Positions 16,497 to 25,900 of a stretch of 64,000 bases of DNA are shown one piece after another (position 1 is the stretch's first letter; each line of letters starts with the position of its first letter). The stretch is taken from the NCBI RefSeq assembly GCF_009769385.1, contig NZ_VKAB01000016.1, positions 1-64,000 on the forward strand, read 5' to 3'. Below the pieces are notes generated by a model. It was not told the DNA's origin. It made no database searches and saw nothing but the letters and a program-made list of their open reading frames with translations. The position numbers and the translations under genes were made by a program. Origin of the DNA: Saccharothrix deserti. Its GTDB lineage: Bacteria > Actinomycetota > Actinomycetes > Mycobacteriales > Pseudonocardiaceae.

Positions 16497-17387
16497 GTGG
16501 ACAATCGCAAGGAAGTCCGCGAGTTCCTCGTCTCGCGGCGGGCCAAGATCTCACCGGAGCAGGCCGGACTGCCCGCAGGGGGCAATCGTCGGGTGCCGGG
16601 ACTGCGCCGCAGCGAGGTCGCCGCACTGGCCGACGTGAGCATCGAGTACTACTCGAAGCTGGAACGAGGGACTCTCGCCGGGGTCTCGGCGGGCGTGCTG
16701 GACGCCGTGGCGCGTGCGCTCCAGCTCGACGACGCGGAACGGGCGCACCTGTTCGACCTGGCACGAGCCGCGGACGGCACGAGCGCGCTCATCCGACCCC
16801 GGCGTCGGTCGAAGGCCAACCAGTGGACACCGCACCGGAGCTTGCAGTGGACCCTCGACGCGGTCACCGCGGGGCCCGCGTTCGTCCGCAACGGCCGGAT
16901 GGACCTGCTCGCCGCGAACCGACTCGCGCGAGCCTTCTACTCGGAGGTCTGCGCGACCCCGCAACGGCCGCCGAACCTCGCCCGGTTCCAGTTCCTCGAC
17001 TCGGCCTCGCACCGGTTCTACCCGGACTGGGACCTCCTCGCCGACGTCTGCGTCGCCATCCTCCGCACCGAAGCCGGCCGCAACCCGCACGACAAGGAAC
17101 TCCACGACCTGGTCGGTGAGCTGTCGACCCGCAGCGACGAGTTCCGCACCCGGTGGGGCGCCCACGACGTCCGCCACCACGGCACCGGTTCCAAGACCTT
17201 TCACCACCCCGTCGTCGGGGACCTGACGCTCGCCTACGAAGGCCTGGAGATGGCCGCGGAACCCGGCCTCACCCTCACCATCTACACCGCCGAGCCCGGC
17301 TCGCCGTCCGAGGAGGGGTTGCGCCTGCTCGCGTCCTGGGCAGCCTCGCAGGAATCGGACTCCGCCACGCGGCAACTGTCCGGCTGA
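16497..17387 (+). CDS. MmyB-like helix-turn-helix regulator
   Basis: A 296-residue protein. The N-terminal HTH (about 10-85) has the stretch VPGLRRSEVAALADVSIEYY followed by SKLERG, diagnostic of the XRE/MmyB group. A PAS-like MmyB ligand domain (about 105-285) contains RFQFLDSASHRFYPDW and the CxAIL block; related MmyB proteins bind fatty acids. The start is set at GTG 16497, where family similarity begins; TTACCGT just upstream could be a -10 of a nearly leaderless transcript. Such regulators usually stand divergent to an SDR or dehydrogenase they control; here that partner is only a stub. Confidence 0.88.
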   Translation: MDNRKEVREFLVSRRAKISPEQAGLPAGGNRRVPGLRRSEVAALADVSIEYYSKLERGTLAGVSAGVLDAVARALQLDDAERAHLFDLARAADGTSALIRPRRRSKANQWTPHRSLQWTLDAVTAGPAFVRNGRMDLLAANRLARAFYSEVCATPQRPPNLARFQFLDSASHRFYPDWDLLADVCVAILRTEAGRNPHDKELHDLVGELSTRSDEFRTRWGAHDVRHHGTGSKTFHHPVVGDLTLAYEGLEMAAEPGLTLTIYTAEPGSPSEEGLRLLASWAASQESDSATRQLSG

Positions 17388-17406
17388 CGGCAATTGTCCG
17401 GCTGAC
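17371..17406 (+). repeat. 18-bp tandem duplication covering the stop codon
   Basis: GGCAACTGTCCGGCTGAC (17371-17388) is repeated immediately as GGCAATTGTCCGGCTGAC (17389-17406), one base different. The regulator's stop codon lies in the first copy. Confidence 0.8.
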
Positions 17407-17410
17407 GAGG

Positions 17411-18074
17411 TCAGAGCAGGGTGTCGGCGGCGATGGGGAAGTCGCGGACGCGGCGCCCGGTGGCGTGGAAGACGGCGTTGCCGACCGCGGGTGCGATGCC
17501 GACCAGCACGATCTCGCCCAGTCCCTTGACGCCGATGGGGTTGGCTTCGGGATCGTTGCCGCGCAGGTAGATGGCGCGCAGGTCGGGCACGTCGGCGTTG
17601 ACGGGGACGAGGTAGTCGGCGAGGTCGGCGTTGACGATCCGCCCGTCAGGGGGGTCGGCGACGGTGTGTTCCAACAAGGCGGCGTAGGTGACCTCGACCA
17701 GGCTCGCCGCGTGCTGCGCCGCCTCCAAACTGGTCGCGACCGCGACGGCGACCGGCTGCCCGAAGAACCGGACCCGGTCGTCCTGGAAGACCCGCAACCG
17801 GGTGCCCGGTGGGTTGTTCGACCCCGGATTGTCCACATAGGGCAATCGAGGCGTTGAGATGGCTGATCACCGTCAGCACACCGGTGTGGGCTAGCGCGGC
17901 GCGGGTGTCGACGCCGGTGATGCGCCCGCGGCCGACGCTGCTGTCCACGACGACCGCGTACACAACGCCCTCGATGGCGTGATCGGCGACGTATGTGGCG
18001 CGCCCGGTCACCTTCAGCCGTCCGTCTACTCGGGACTGCGGAGTGCCGACGGCGGTCTGTGGCGGCGGTGTCAC
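17411..18074 (-). pseudogene. Molybdopterin subunit of a xanthine dehydrogenase-family enzyme, internally deleted
   Basis: A GTG at 18074 starts a typical N-terminus of the large subunit (SRVDGRLKVTGRATYVADHA and the GRGRITGVDT block). A frameshift at about 17845 leads to FFGQPVAVAVATSLEAAQHA. After the ADPP segment the sequence then jumps to the far C-terminus (VKGLGEIVLVGIAPAVGNAV, then FHATGRRVRDFPI). The family is about 700-770 residues; only about 215 codons remain, so most of the molybdopterin-binding body is gone. It is the last gene of a broken three-subunit operon. Confidence 0.75.
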
Positions 18075-18075
18075 C

Positions 18076-18503
18076 TAATGCCTCCCACGATGCGCAGCTG
18101 GCGTTCAACCGTGCGCTTGAGCAGCTCTACCTTGAACCCGTTGTGTTCCAACGGCTGGGCCCCGTCCGCCGCCACTTCTGCCGATGGTGGCCATGTTGCG
18201 CAGCTGCGCGGATGCGCTCAGCTCCAGCGCCTGCGCGACGACCGGATAAGTGTTGCGCACCTTCGGATCGGCGGCGGCGTCGGCCATCCGCACCAGCGCG
18301 CCGATCCGCAGGCCGCCGTTCGCGGTGGAGGTGATGTCCCGTAACGGGAGGGCGCCGATGTCGACCAGCGTGCCGGGGCGTTCGACGGTCTCGCGCATCA
18401 GGTCGACCAGAGTGGTGCCCCCGGCGAGATAGCGCCCACCTTGTTGCCCGGCGGCGATGGCGGCTCGGGTGTCCGCGGCTTTGGTGCAGGAGAAGGGATA
18501 CAT
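18076..18503 (-). pseudogene. FAD-binding subunit of the same enzyme, internally deleted
   Basis: It starts MYPFSCTKAADTRAAIAAG and retains RYLAGGTTLVDLMRETVERP and LRNMATIG, the first FAD-domain motifs of the YagS/CoxM-like family. Directly after NMATIG the sequence jumps, with a frameshift, to the C-terminal end (NGFKVELLKRTVERQLRIVG, stop at 18076-18078). Roughly 170 residues are absent. The stop sits one base from the start of the next subunit gene, so the original operon junctions are preserved. Confidence 0.75.
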
Positions 18504-18507
18504 CGGC

Positions 18508-18942
18508 TCACTTCCCGTTCGCAGCCTGCTGGACCGCCTTGACGATCTGGACGTAGCAACCGCACCGGCAGATGTTGCCGCTCATCCACTCCCTGATCTC
18601 TTCGGGAGAACCGGTGTGGCCTTCCCGGATGCAGCCGACGCCGGACATGATCTGACCGGGAGTGCGGTAGCCGCACCAGAACGGTGCACGCGCCACAGGC
18701 TCCGGCATCGCAGCCTTTCTTGGTCCCGGTCAACCCGAGGTGCTCGCGCAGCAGATCCAGCAGCGAGGTCCGGTTGTCGACGGTGACCGTGTGCCGAACG
18801 CGTCGTCGGCGGCGGCAGCAGCAGCGGGCTGGGCGTCCAGGAGCACGGGTCCCGTAAAAGCGGCGGCACCGGTGCAGGCCGAGGAAGGAAGTGGATCAGG
18901 CGGTTCGGTCGACCTGTGATCGACGACACCACACGCGTTCAT
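18508..18942 (-). pseudogene. [2Fe-2S] subunit of the same enzyme, internally deleted and frameshifted
   Basis: An ATG at 18942 begins a leader; a frameshift near 18795 leads to VDNRTSLLDLLREHLGLTGT and KKGCDAGACGACTVLV, the plant-type ferredoxin motif. At about 18685 the sequence jumps to CGYRTPGQIMSGVGCIREGH and MSGNICRCGCYVQI, the second 2Fe-2S domain, losing about 45 residues and the frame. It cannot make a working subunit. All three genes of the operon share the same kind of damage. Confidence 0.75.
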
Positions 18943-19125
18943 CACCGTGGGAGTCTCTGTCAAGAGATGTACCAGCAGCACATCCCAACGACGTGGAAGG
19001 GGTGCCTTTATACGTCGTCGGTGATCGTCTCTAGTTAATGTGATTCACCACTCAAGAAGGACAAACCTCGCGGACTCCGAAAAAACTGATATATCAACTT
19101 CACCGACAGTGATCGTGGACGAGTT
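18943..19125. other. AT-richer spacer left of the biosynthetic cluster
   Basis: No gene is seen. The stretch from about 19000 to 19110 is conspicuously AT-rich for this window (TTAATGTGATTCACC, GAAAAAACTGATATATCAAC) and probably contains the promoter of the broken molybdenum-hydroxylase operon or an old junction. Confidence 0.4.
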
Positions 19126-19173
19126 GACGGGACCACCGCGACGTGAGCTCCCCGGCCGCGGTGGTCCCGTCAG
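19126..19173 (-). terminator. Terminator of the extender-unit operon
   Basis: A perfect 16-bp stem (TGACGGGACCACCGCG at 19126-19141 with its complement at 19158-19173) and a 16-nt loop lie 59 bp beyond the stop of the minus-strand dehydrogenase gene. Confidence 0.75.
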
Positions 19174-19231
19174 CGGAACGGTCGGGGTGCGGTGGCGTCA
19201 GCCTCCCGCCCCCGACCGGACGCGCCCGCTG

Positions 19232-20095
19232 TCAGCGGCGGTAGTCGTGGAAGCCGCGGCCCGTCTTGCGGCCCAGCAGACCCGCGTCGACCATGCGCAG
19301 CAGCAGTGGCGGCGGGGAGTACAGCGGCTCCTTGTACTCCTCGTACATCGCGCGGGACACCGCCGTCAACACGTCCAGGCCGATGAGGTCGGCCAGGCGG
19401 AGCGGACCCATCGGGTGCGCGCACCCGAGTTCCATGCCCGCGTCGATGTCCTCCGCCCCCGCGAAGCCCGACTCCAGCATCCGGATCGCCGACAGCAGGT
19501 ACGGGACCAGCAGTGAGTTGACCACGAACCCCGCGCGGTCCTGGCACCACACCACGCGCTTGCCCAGCACTTCGGTGACGAAGTTCTCCGTCCGGGTGCG
19601 GGTGTCGTCCCCGGTGAGGAGGCTGGCTGTCAACTCGACGAGCGGCATCGCGGGCACCGGGTTGAAGAAGTGCGCACCGATGACCCGGTCCGGGCGCTCG
19701 ACACCGCGGGCGAGCTTCATGATCGGGATGGACGACGTCGTCGAGGCGATGACCACGTCGTCGGCCTCGGTGGCGGCGTCGACCTGCTTGAGCACCAGGA
19801 GCTTGGTCTCCTCGTCCTCCGGCACCGCCTCGACGACGAACTGCCGGTCGGTCAGCGCCGCGAAATCGTCGGTGAACGACACCCGGTCCAGCAGCGCGTC
19901 GCGGTCCTCCTCGGACAACGTGCCCTTGCGGACCCGGTTGTCAGCCGACTTCGCCACGCGGGCCTGGGCACGGGCGACCGACGTCCTGGCGGACACGACG
20001 ACGCTCACGTCCAGGCCCGCCTGGGCGCAGATGTCGGCGAGACCCGCGCCCATCGCACCGCAGCCGACCACGCCGACCCGTCGGATCTCCTCCAC
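19232..20095 (-). CDS. 3-hydroxyacyl-CoA dehydrogenase (3-hydroxybutyryl-CoA dehydrogenase family)
   Basis: A 287-residue protein of the usual family length. RVGVVGCGAMGAGLADICAQ (about 6-25) is the NAD site; VIGAHFFNPVPAMPLVE and QDRAGFVVNSLLVPYL are the catalytic-His loop and the dimer domain; HPMGPLRLADLIGLDV lies near the C-terminus. The GTG at 20095 is preceded by AGGAG and lies 14 bp after the KAS III stop. Together with KAS III and the CCR it would reduce a 3-oxoacyl intermediate on the way to a 2-enoyl-CoA. The dehydratase step has no gene in this window. Confidence 0.88.
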   Translation of the reverse strand: MEEIRRVGVVGCGAMGAGLADICAQAGLDVSVVVSARTSVARAQARVAKSADNRVRKGTLSEEDRDALLDRVSFTDDFAALTDRQFVVEAVPEDEETKLLVLKQVDAATEADDVVIASTTSSIPIMKLARGVERPDRVIGAHFFNPVPAMPLVELTASLLTGDDTRTRTENFVTEVLGKRVVWCQDRAGFVVNSLLVPYLLSAIRMLESGFAGAEDIDAGMELGCAHPMGPLRLADLIGLDVLTAVSRAMYEEYKEPLYSPPPLLLRMVDAGLLGRKTGRGFHDYRR

Positions 20096-20109
20096 AGTTC
20101 GCTCCTCGC

Positions 20110-21105
20110 TCAAGGGGTTGACCAGCGCAGCAGGCAGGAGGCCATGGACATGCCCCCGCCGAACGCGCACAACAGCAGCAGGTCGCCTGCCGCGAACTCG
20201 CCCGCGCGCGCCGCCGCGTCGAGGGTGACCGGCAGCGAGGCGCTGCCGATGTTGCCGTAGCGATCCAGGGTCCGGTGGACCTTCGCCGACGGCAGGGCCA
20301 GCGCGTCCGCCAGGTCCGCGAGCATCGGCCCGTTGGGCTGGTGCGGGACCAGGTGGTCGACGTCGGCCGGGCCGGTGCCGGTGCGCGCGAGCAGGTCGGC
20401 CACGGCCGGCGGCACCTGCTCCAGGACGAAGTCCCTGACGTCCCGGCCTTCCATGCGGAAGTACTGACCGCCCTCGGCGAGGGTGGCGGGCGAGGTGGGC
20501 AGCCTGCTGCCCCCGGCCTCGACCCGGATCAGCCGGGACGCCTCCCCCTTGCTCCGCAGTTCGACGTCGACGATCCCCGCGCCCTCGGGGACCTCGCCGA
20601 CGACCGCCGCCCCGGCGCCGTCGCCCAGCAGGACGGCGGTGCGCCGGTCGTCGAAGTCCAGCACCCGCGAGTACAGGTCGGCCGCCACCACGAGGGCGCG
20701 CGTGCCCGGACGGGTGGCGATGAGGCCCCTGGCCAGGGCGAGCCCGTGGACGAACCCGCTGCACACCACGTTGATGTCGAACGCCGCCGCGCGCCGCGCG
20801 CCGAGGCGGTGCTGCACCAGGTGCGCGGTGGGCGGCTGGGGGTGGTCGCCGGTGGAGGTGGCGACGATGAGGTGGTCCACGTCCAGCGCGCTGATGCCGG
20901 CGCTGTCGAGGGCCGCCTCCGCGGCGCGGACGGCGAGGTCGGAGGTCGCCTCGTCCTCCGCGGCGTAACGGCGGGTTTCGATGCCGGTCTTGCGCAGGAT
21001 CCACTCGGGGGTGACGCCCACGCGCCGGGCCAGGTCGTCGTTGGTGATCTCGGACTTGGGGACGTGGGCGCCGGTGCCCAGGACCCCTACGGGCTGCAGC
21101 GGCAC
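20110..21105 (-). CDS. Ketoacyl-ACP synthase III (KAS III)
   Basis: A 331-residue thiolase-fold enzyme with the complete Cys-His-Asn triad: Cys in INVVCSGFVHG, His in LVPHQPNGPM and Asn in RYGNIGSASL. It starts at GTG 21105 and lies between the CCR and the dehydrogenase in one operon. KAS III enzymes in such cassettes join an acyl-CoA starter to malonyl-ACP, giving the chain that is reduced and then reductively carboxylated. Normal FabH length; the acyl specificity cannot be read from sequence. Confidence 0.88.
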   Translation of the reverse strand: MPLQPVGVLGTGAHVPKSEITNDDLARRVGVTPEWILRKTGIETRRYAAEDEATSDLAVRAAEAALDSAGISALDVDHLIVATSTGDHPQPPTAHLVQHRLGARRAAAFDINVVCSGFVHGLALARGLIATRPGTRALVVAADLYSRVLDFDDRRTAVLLGDGAGAAVVGEVPEGAGIVDVELRSKGEASRLIRVEAGGSRLPTSPATLAEGGQYFRMEGRDVRDFVLEQVPPAVADLLARTGTGPADVDHLVPHQPNGPMLADLADALALPSAKVHRTLDRYGNIGSASLPVTLDAAARAGEFAAGDLLLLCAFGGGMSMASCLLRWSTP

Positions 21106-21143
21106 GCCGCACCTGCCTTCCGGTTGCTGTCTGCGGGCGCGGG

Positions 21144-22415
21144 TCAGACGGCCAGGTCGGTCAGGCCGGTGCGCGGCGCGCCGACCAGGGCGGCGAGGTT
21201 GCCCGGCTCCTGCGTGCCCTCGCGCATGTGCTGGTGCGCCAAGCCGATCTCGTCGAAGCCGTAGGTACGCCCCAGGCACGGGTCGATCAGGCCCGCGCTG
21301 ATCAGGTCGACGATCGCGCGGCACTCGCGCAGGTTGGCGAAGTGGCTGCCCTGGAAGCGCTTCTGCCGCATCCACAGGATGCGCAGGTCCACCTCGCCGA
21401 TGTAGCCGCTGGTGGCGCCGCACAGCACGACCATGCCGCCGGGCGCGCAGACGTAGACCGACGTTGGCAGGGTGGCCTGGCCGGGGTGCTCGAAGACGAT
21501 CTTCGGCGACACCTTCTCCCCCAGCACCTCCCAGATGCGGCGACCGAACGCCCGCACGCCGCGCTGCCACCGCTCCAGCTCCGGTCCGTCCCCCTCGGGC
21601 ATCGGTCCCCAGTGGTCGAACTCGGTGCGGTCGATGACGCCGACCGCGCCCATGCGCAGGCAGTGCTTCACCCGCTCCTGCGACGACACCACGGCGATGG
21701 GCCGCCCACCGAGCTGGCTCACCAACTGGATGGCCATGGACCCGAGGCCGCCGGAGCCGCCCCAGATGAGCACCGGGTCGCCGGGCTTGACGGTGTGCGG
21801 GGGCCAACCTGCCAGCTGCCGGTAGGCGGTCGCGCCCGACAGCATGAAGCACGACGCCTCCTCCCACGTCAGCGCCGCGGGCTTGGGGTGGCACTGGAAC
21901 TCGGCGACCACGGTGAACTGGGCGAAGGAGCCCCAGTTCAACTCGTAGCCCCACACCCGCTGCGTCGAGGAGAGCATGGGGTCGAGGCCCAGGCGGATCT
22001 CGGGGTCGTCCTCGTCCCAGCGGCAGCCGGACAGCGTGACGTGGTCGCCCACGCGCACGTGCCGCACGCCCTCGCCCACGGCCCAGACGACGCCCGCGCC
22101 CTCGGAGCCCCCGATGTGGTGGCCGGTGTCGTCGCCCTTGGCCGCGCGCATGCCGATGACGTCCACAGGGGTGCCGAGAGCGGCCCACACGTTGTTGTAG
22201 TTGACACCCGCGGCCATCACGGCGACGAGCACGAAACCGGGCGGCACCTCGGGGACGTCGACGACCTCGGTCTGGAAGGCGTCGACGGGAGGGCCGTAGC
22301 GCTCGGGTCGGATGACCGAGGCGTACATCTGCTTGGGCACCACCCCCAGTGGGGGAAGGCTCCCCGGTTCGTACAGCGTGTCCGTTCGGGTAAAGGTCGC
22401 CGGCTGTGTTGCCAT
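21144..22415 (-). CDS. Crotonyl-CoA carboxylase/reductase (alkylmalonyl-CoA former)
   Basis: A 423-residue medium-chain reductase, shorter at its N-terminus than the roughly 445-residue primary-metabolic enzymes. It carries AAGVNYNNVWAALGTP (with the Asn associated with CO2 binding), the NADPH loop VLIWGGSGGLGSMAIQLVSQ, the RWDEDDPEIRLGLDPM insert specific to CCRs, and FEHPGQATLPTSVYVC. The family converts 2-enoyl-CoA, NADPH and CO2 to alkylmalonyl-CoA. GAAGGGGG precedes the ATG. First gene of the minus-strand extender operon, divergent from the NRPS operon; it probably feeds the AT of the PKS at 32.8 kb. Confidence 0.92.
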   Translation of the reverse strand: MATQPATFTRTDTLYEPGSLPPLGVVPKQMYASVIRPERYGPPVDAFQTEVVDVPEVPPGFVLVAVMAAGVNYNNVWAALGTPVDVIGMRAAKGDDTGHHIGGSEGAGVVWAVGEGVRHVRVGDHVTLSGCRWDEDDPEIRLGLDPMLSSTQRVWGYELNWGSFAQFTVVAEFQCHPKPAALTWEEASCFMLSGATAYRQLAGWPPHTVKPGDPVLIWGGSGGLGSMAIQLVSQLGGRPIAVVSSQERVKHCLRMGAVGVIDRTEFDHWGPMPEGDGPELERWQRGVRAFGRRIWEVLGEKVSPKIVFEHPGQATLPTSVYVCAPGGMVVLCGATSGYIGEVDLRILWMRQKRFQGSHFANLRECRAIVDLISAGLIDPCLGRTYGFDEIGLAHQHMREGTQEPGNLAALVGAPRTGLTDLAV

Positions 22416-22546
22416 GATCCCCCTTCAGGTCTGCGGGGAAGAAGCCCTCGACCGACACTAGTGACGGGTCGTCCCCCCAGCGGGGCGAGAAAACCAAAAT
22501 TATTGCCATCACCAGCGGAATACTTCGTCGGACCGAACCGCCGGTG
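22416..22546. other. Left half of the divergent CCR/NRPS promoter region
   Basis: Non-coding and locally AT-richer (AAAACCAAAATTATTGCC around 22490-22507). It presumably holds the promoter of the CCR operon, but I find no clear -35/-10 pair. Confidence 0.45.
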
Positions 22547-22576
22547 TTGACAGGGTTCGACGAGCGCTTTTAGCAT
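22547..22576 (+). promoter_or_regulatory. Promoter of the first NRPS operon
   Basis: TTGACA (22547-22552) and TAGCAT (22571-22576) are separated by 18 bp. About 12 bp downstream lies GGGGGAAGT, a strong ribosome-binding sequence also found at 30992. The other cluster promoter (30891) has the same 18-bp spacing. Confidence 0.6.
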
Positions 22577-22599
22577 CGCCTGACATTGGGGGAAGTAAT

Positions 22600-22866
22600 G
22601 TGACTCGCTGGGGGACTTTGCGCAATGGCGCGAACACCGGATCTTTGCGACCTGACGCGCGCTGCGCACGACGAGGCATCCGGACATCGACGGGGGACTT
22701 CCCCTCCTCCACGCCCACTGCCGCGGATTCCACCGGTCCGGTCCGCCCCGGCGACCCACCGGCGGGTGTGGACCGTCGCGCCGCGGGACTCGAGACGACC
22801 GCACTGCCCGCCGTGCACGACGGCACCGCGTGGCACCTGCCGGTGAACGAGCAGCGACTCCCCTAG
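22600..22866 (+). CDS. Possible small leader ORF upstream of the first NRPS
   Basis: GGGGGAAG is followed by ATGTGA (a start codon directly followed by a stop, 22598-22603) and, two bases later, a GTG at 22600 that opens an 88-codon frame beginning VTRWGTLRNGANTG. The predicted product is basic and proline-rich with no recognisable domain. Codon use is less biased than in the flanking genes, so it may be only leader RNA or a remnant. The real NRPS start lies 97 bp beyond its stop. Its position parallels the 36-codon ORF at 31002. Confidence 0.25.
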   Translation: MTRWGTLRNGANTGSLRPDARCARRGIRTSTGDFPSSTPTAADSTGPVRPGDPPAGVDRRAAGLETTALPAVHDGTAWHLPVNEQRLP

Positions 22867-22963
22867 TCGGCACACACCCGGCGGTGTCACCTGCCGGTGA
22901 CCACTTCCTGGTCGCAACGTGCCCATGCGACAGCAGCAGCCCCACCACGACCCGGAGGTCGGC

Positions 22964-25900
22964 ATGTCACTGGACGAGTACGCGCTGTCGGTCCTCGGAC
23001 CGGCGACGGACAGGGCCGGATTCACCGCCCACAGCTTCATCGCGCTCGGGGGCGACTCCCTGCGGGCGATGAGGTTGACCGCCATGGCCCAGGAAGGACT
23101 CGGCCTGCGGCTGTCGGTGTCCGACCTGTTGTCGTCAACACCGCTGGGCACGGTGCTCGCGAACGCGGTCACCACGGCGTCCCCGGCTCCGCCCGCGGCG
23201 GAGCCGGAGACGCCGGCACCCTCGCTGACCCCGACGCAGCGCGGCATGTGGCTGATCGAGAACGTGCTCGGCGGCTCCACCTACAACCTGGTCTTCACGT
23301 CCTATGTGGACAAGGGCACGCTCGACCGCGAGCTCTTCGCGCGCGCCGTCGCGGCGACGACGGCACGGCACGCCTCCCTGCGGACCCTGCTCCGCGAACA
23401 GGACGGCGAGGTCGTGCCGGTCGTGCTGGACGCGACCGTGCCCGACATCGTGGACATCGGGCACGACGGCCCGGACTTCGACGGGTTCGTCCGCGCCACC
23501 GCCGCCGAGCACGGCCGCACCCCCTTCGACCTCACCGCCGCGCCACCGCTGCGCTACCTGTTCGTCACCGGTGCGGCCGGGCGGCAGGCGGTCGTGCTGG
23601 TCGCGCACCACGTGCTCCTCGACGGGTGGGCGGTCGGCCTGCTGCTGGACGAGATCTTCAGCTCCTACCGCGCCCTCGCGGCGGGCGGACCGCTGCCCTT
23701 CACCGACACCGCGCCCACCACGCAGGCGCTGCTCCGCCGCCACGAGCAGGACCGCGTCAGCGGCGAGTGGGACCGCTTGGCCGAGTTCTGGCTCAAGCAG
23801 CTCGACGGCGCGCCCACCGTGCTGGAGGTGCCCACCGACCGGCCTCGCCCGACGGTGCAGAACCCCGCGGGCGAACGCGTGCCGCTCGACTTCGACACGG
23901 ACTTGACGACGCTGGTCGAGGACCGGGCACGGGAACTGGGCATCACGCCGTTCGCGTTGCTCCTCGGCTCCTACGGCCTGGCGCTGAGCCGCTGGACCGG
24001 GGTCGACCGGCTGCTGGTCGGCGTCTCCCTCTACGGGCGGGACACCGCCGAGCTGGCGCGGCTCATCGCGGTGGCGGGCAACCTGGTGCCGGTCCGGCTG
24101 GAGGTGGACGACGACGCGCCGGTGGTGGACTACCTGCGTGCGGTGCAGGACTCGCTGGCGGCCAGCATCGAGGCGGGCGCGCTGCCGTTCGACGAGCTGG
24201 TCACCCGGCTCGGTGTGCAGCGGGGACTGAGCGCGCACCCGTTGGTGCAGGTCTCCTTCGGCATGCACGACCAGCTGGTGCCGCAGCGCATCGACGTCGG
24301 TGACGTCGAGCTCCGCGTGGAGGAGGGTCACGGCGGCGGCGCGCAGTTCGACCTGTCGTTGCTGTTCGGCCGGTCCCGGCCGACGCTGGGCGCGCAGCTG
24401 GAGTACGCGACGGCGTTGTGGGACGAGGCCGACGCGCGGGCGTTCCTCGCCGACTTCACCACGGCCGTGCGGGAGCTGGCCACGGCCGGCGGCCGGCTGG
24501 AGGAGCTGCGCTGCCTGTCCGCCGAACGCCGGGCGGTGCTCGACTCGCTGAACGGGACCCGCCGCGACTTGCCGGCGGTCACCGCGGACGAGCTGTTCCG
24601 CCTGGCCGCGCGGCGCACGCCGGACGCCGTCGCGGTGCGCGAGGGCGACCTGGAGCTGACCTACGCGCAGCTGGCGGGCGCGGCGGCCGAACAAGCGCGC
24701 AGGCTGCGTGAACTCGGCGTCGGCCGCGGTGACCGGGTGCTGGTCGCCCTGGACCGGTCCATCGCGGAGGTCGTCGCGGTGCTCGGCACGGCGTGGGCGG
24801 GTGCCGCGTACGTGGGCGTCGACCTGGACCAGCCGGAGGCGCAGGTCCGGCACATCCTGGCCAAGGCGGCGCCCAAGGCCGCCCTGGTCGTCTCACCGGA
24901 CGCCGTCGCCCACCTCGGCGTGCCGGCCTGTGCGACGTGGGAGCCGTCCTGGCAGCCTTCGGACACCGAGCCCGCGGCCACCGGCGCCGACGACCTGGCG
25001 TACATCGCCTTCACGTCCGGCTCCACGGGTCTGCCCAAGGGTGTCGCGGTGCCGCACCGGGCGATCGTGCGGCTGGTGCACGAGCCCGAGTTCGTCCACT
25101 TCGGACCGGACGACCGGGTGCTCCGGCTGTCGCCCCTCGCGTTCGACGCGTCCACCCTGGAGTTGTGGGGTCCGCTCGCGGGCGGCGCGGCGCTGGAGGT
25201 CTACCCGGCGGGCCTGCCGTCGCCCACCGAGTTGAGCGGGTTCCTGCTCGACCGGGGTGTCACCGTCGCGTGGCTGACCGCGGGGCTGTTCCGGCTGGTC
25301 GAGGAGTTCGCGCCGGCCGGGCTCGGCGGCCTGCGGCAGCTGATCACCGGCGGTGACGTCGTGCCGCACGCCCACGTGGCGCGGGTGCTCGAACGCCACC
25401 CGGGACTCGTCGTCACCAACGGCTACGGCCCCACCGAGAACACCACCTTCACCACCACCCACTCGGTCACGTCCGCCGACGAGGTCGACGGCCCGCTGCC
25501 GATCGGCACCCCGCTCCCCGGAACGCGCGTGCACGTGCTGGACCGACGGCACCGGGTCGTGCCGCCGGGCGCGGTCGGCGAGCTGTACGCGGCGGGCGAC
25601 GGCCTGGCCCACGGCTACGTGGACGACGCCGCCGAGACGGCACGGGCGTTCGGCCGGTTCTCCCCGGACGTCCCCGAACGGCTCTACCGCACCGGCGACC
25701 TGGTCCGGGTGGACCGCGCCGGGAGGCTCCGCTTCCTCGGGCGACGCGACGACCAGGTCAAACTGCGCGGGTTCCGCATCGAGCTGTCGGCCATCGCCGA
25801 CGTGCTGGCGGCCGACCCGCGGGTCCGGGACGCGGCGGTCGTGGTCACCGAGGGCGACAGCGCGGACAAGCGGCTGCTCGCCGCGATCGTCCCGGCGGAC

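Noticed and set aside
19232..21112. 626-codon frame covering both the dehydrogenase and part of the KAS III region
   Set aside because: Only the last 287 codons match the dehydrogenase; the upstream part is an out-of-frame reading of the KAS III gene. The start was set at GTG 20095.
20110..22512. 800-codon frame joining the CCR region and KAS III
   Set aside because: The first part is the CCR gene read out of frame; the true CCR frame is 21144-22415 and KAS III starts at 21105.
22600..22866. The 88-codon frame as a bona fide protein gene
   Set aside because: A good ribosome site exists but there is no family and codon bias is weak; listed only as a low-confidence leader ORF.
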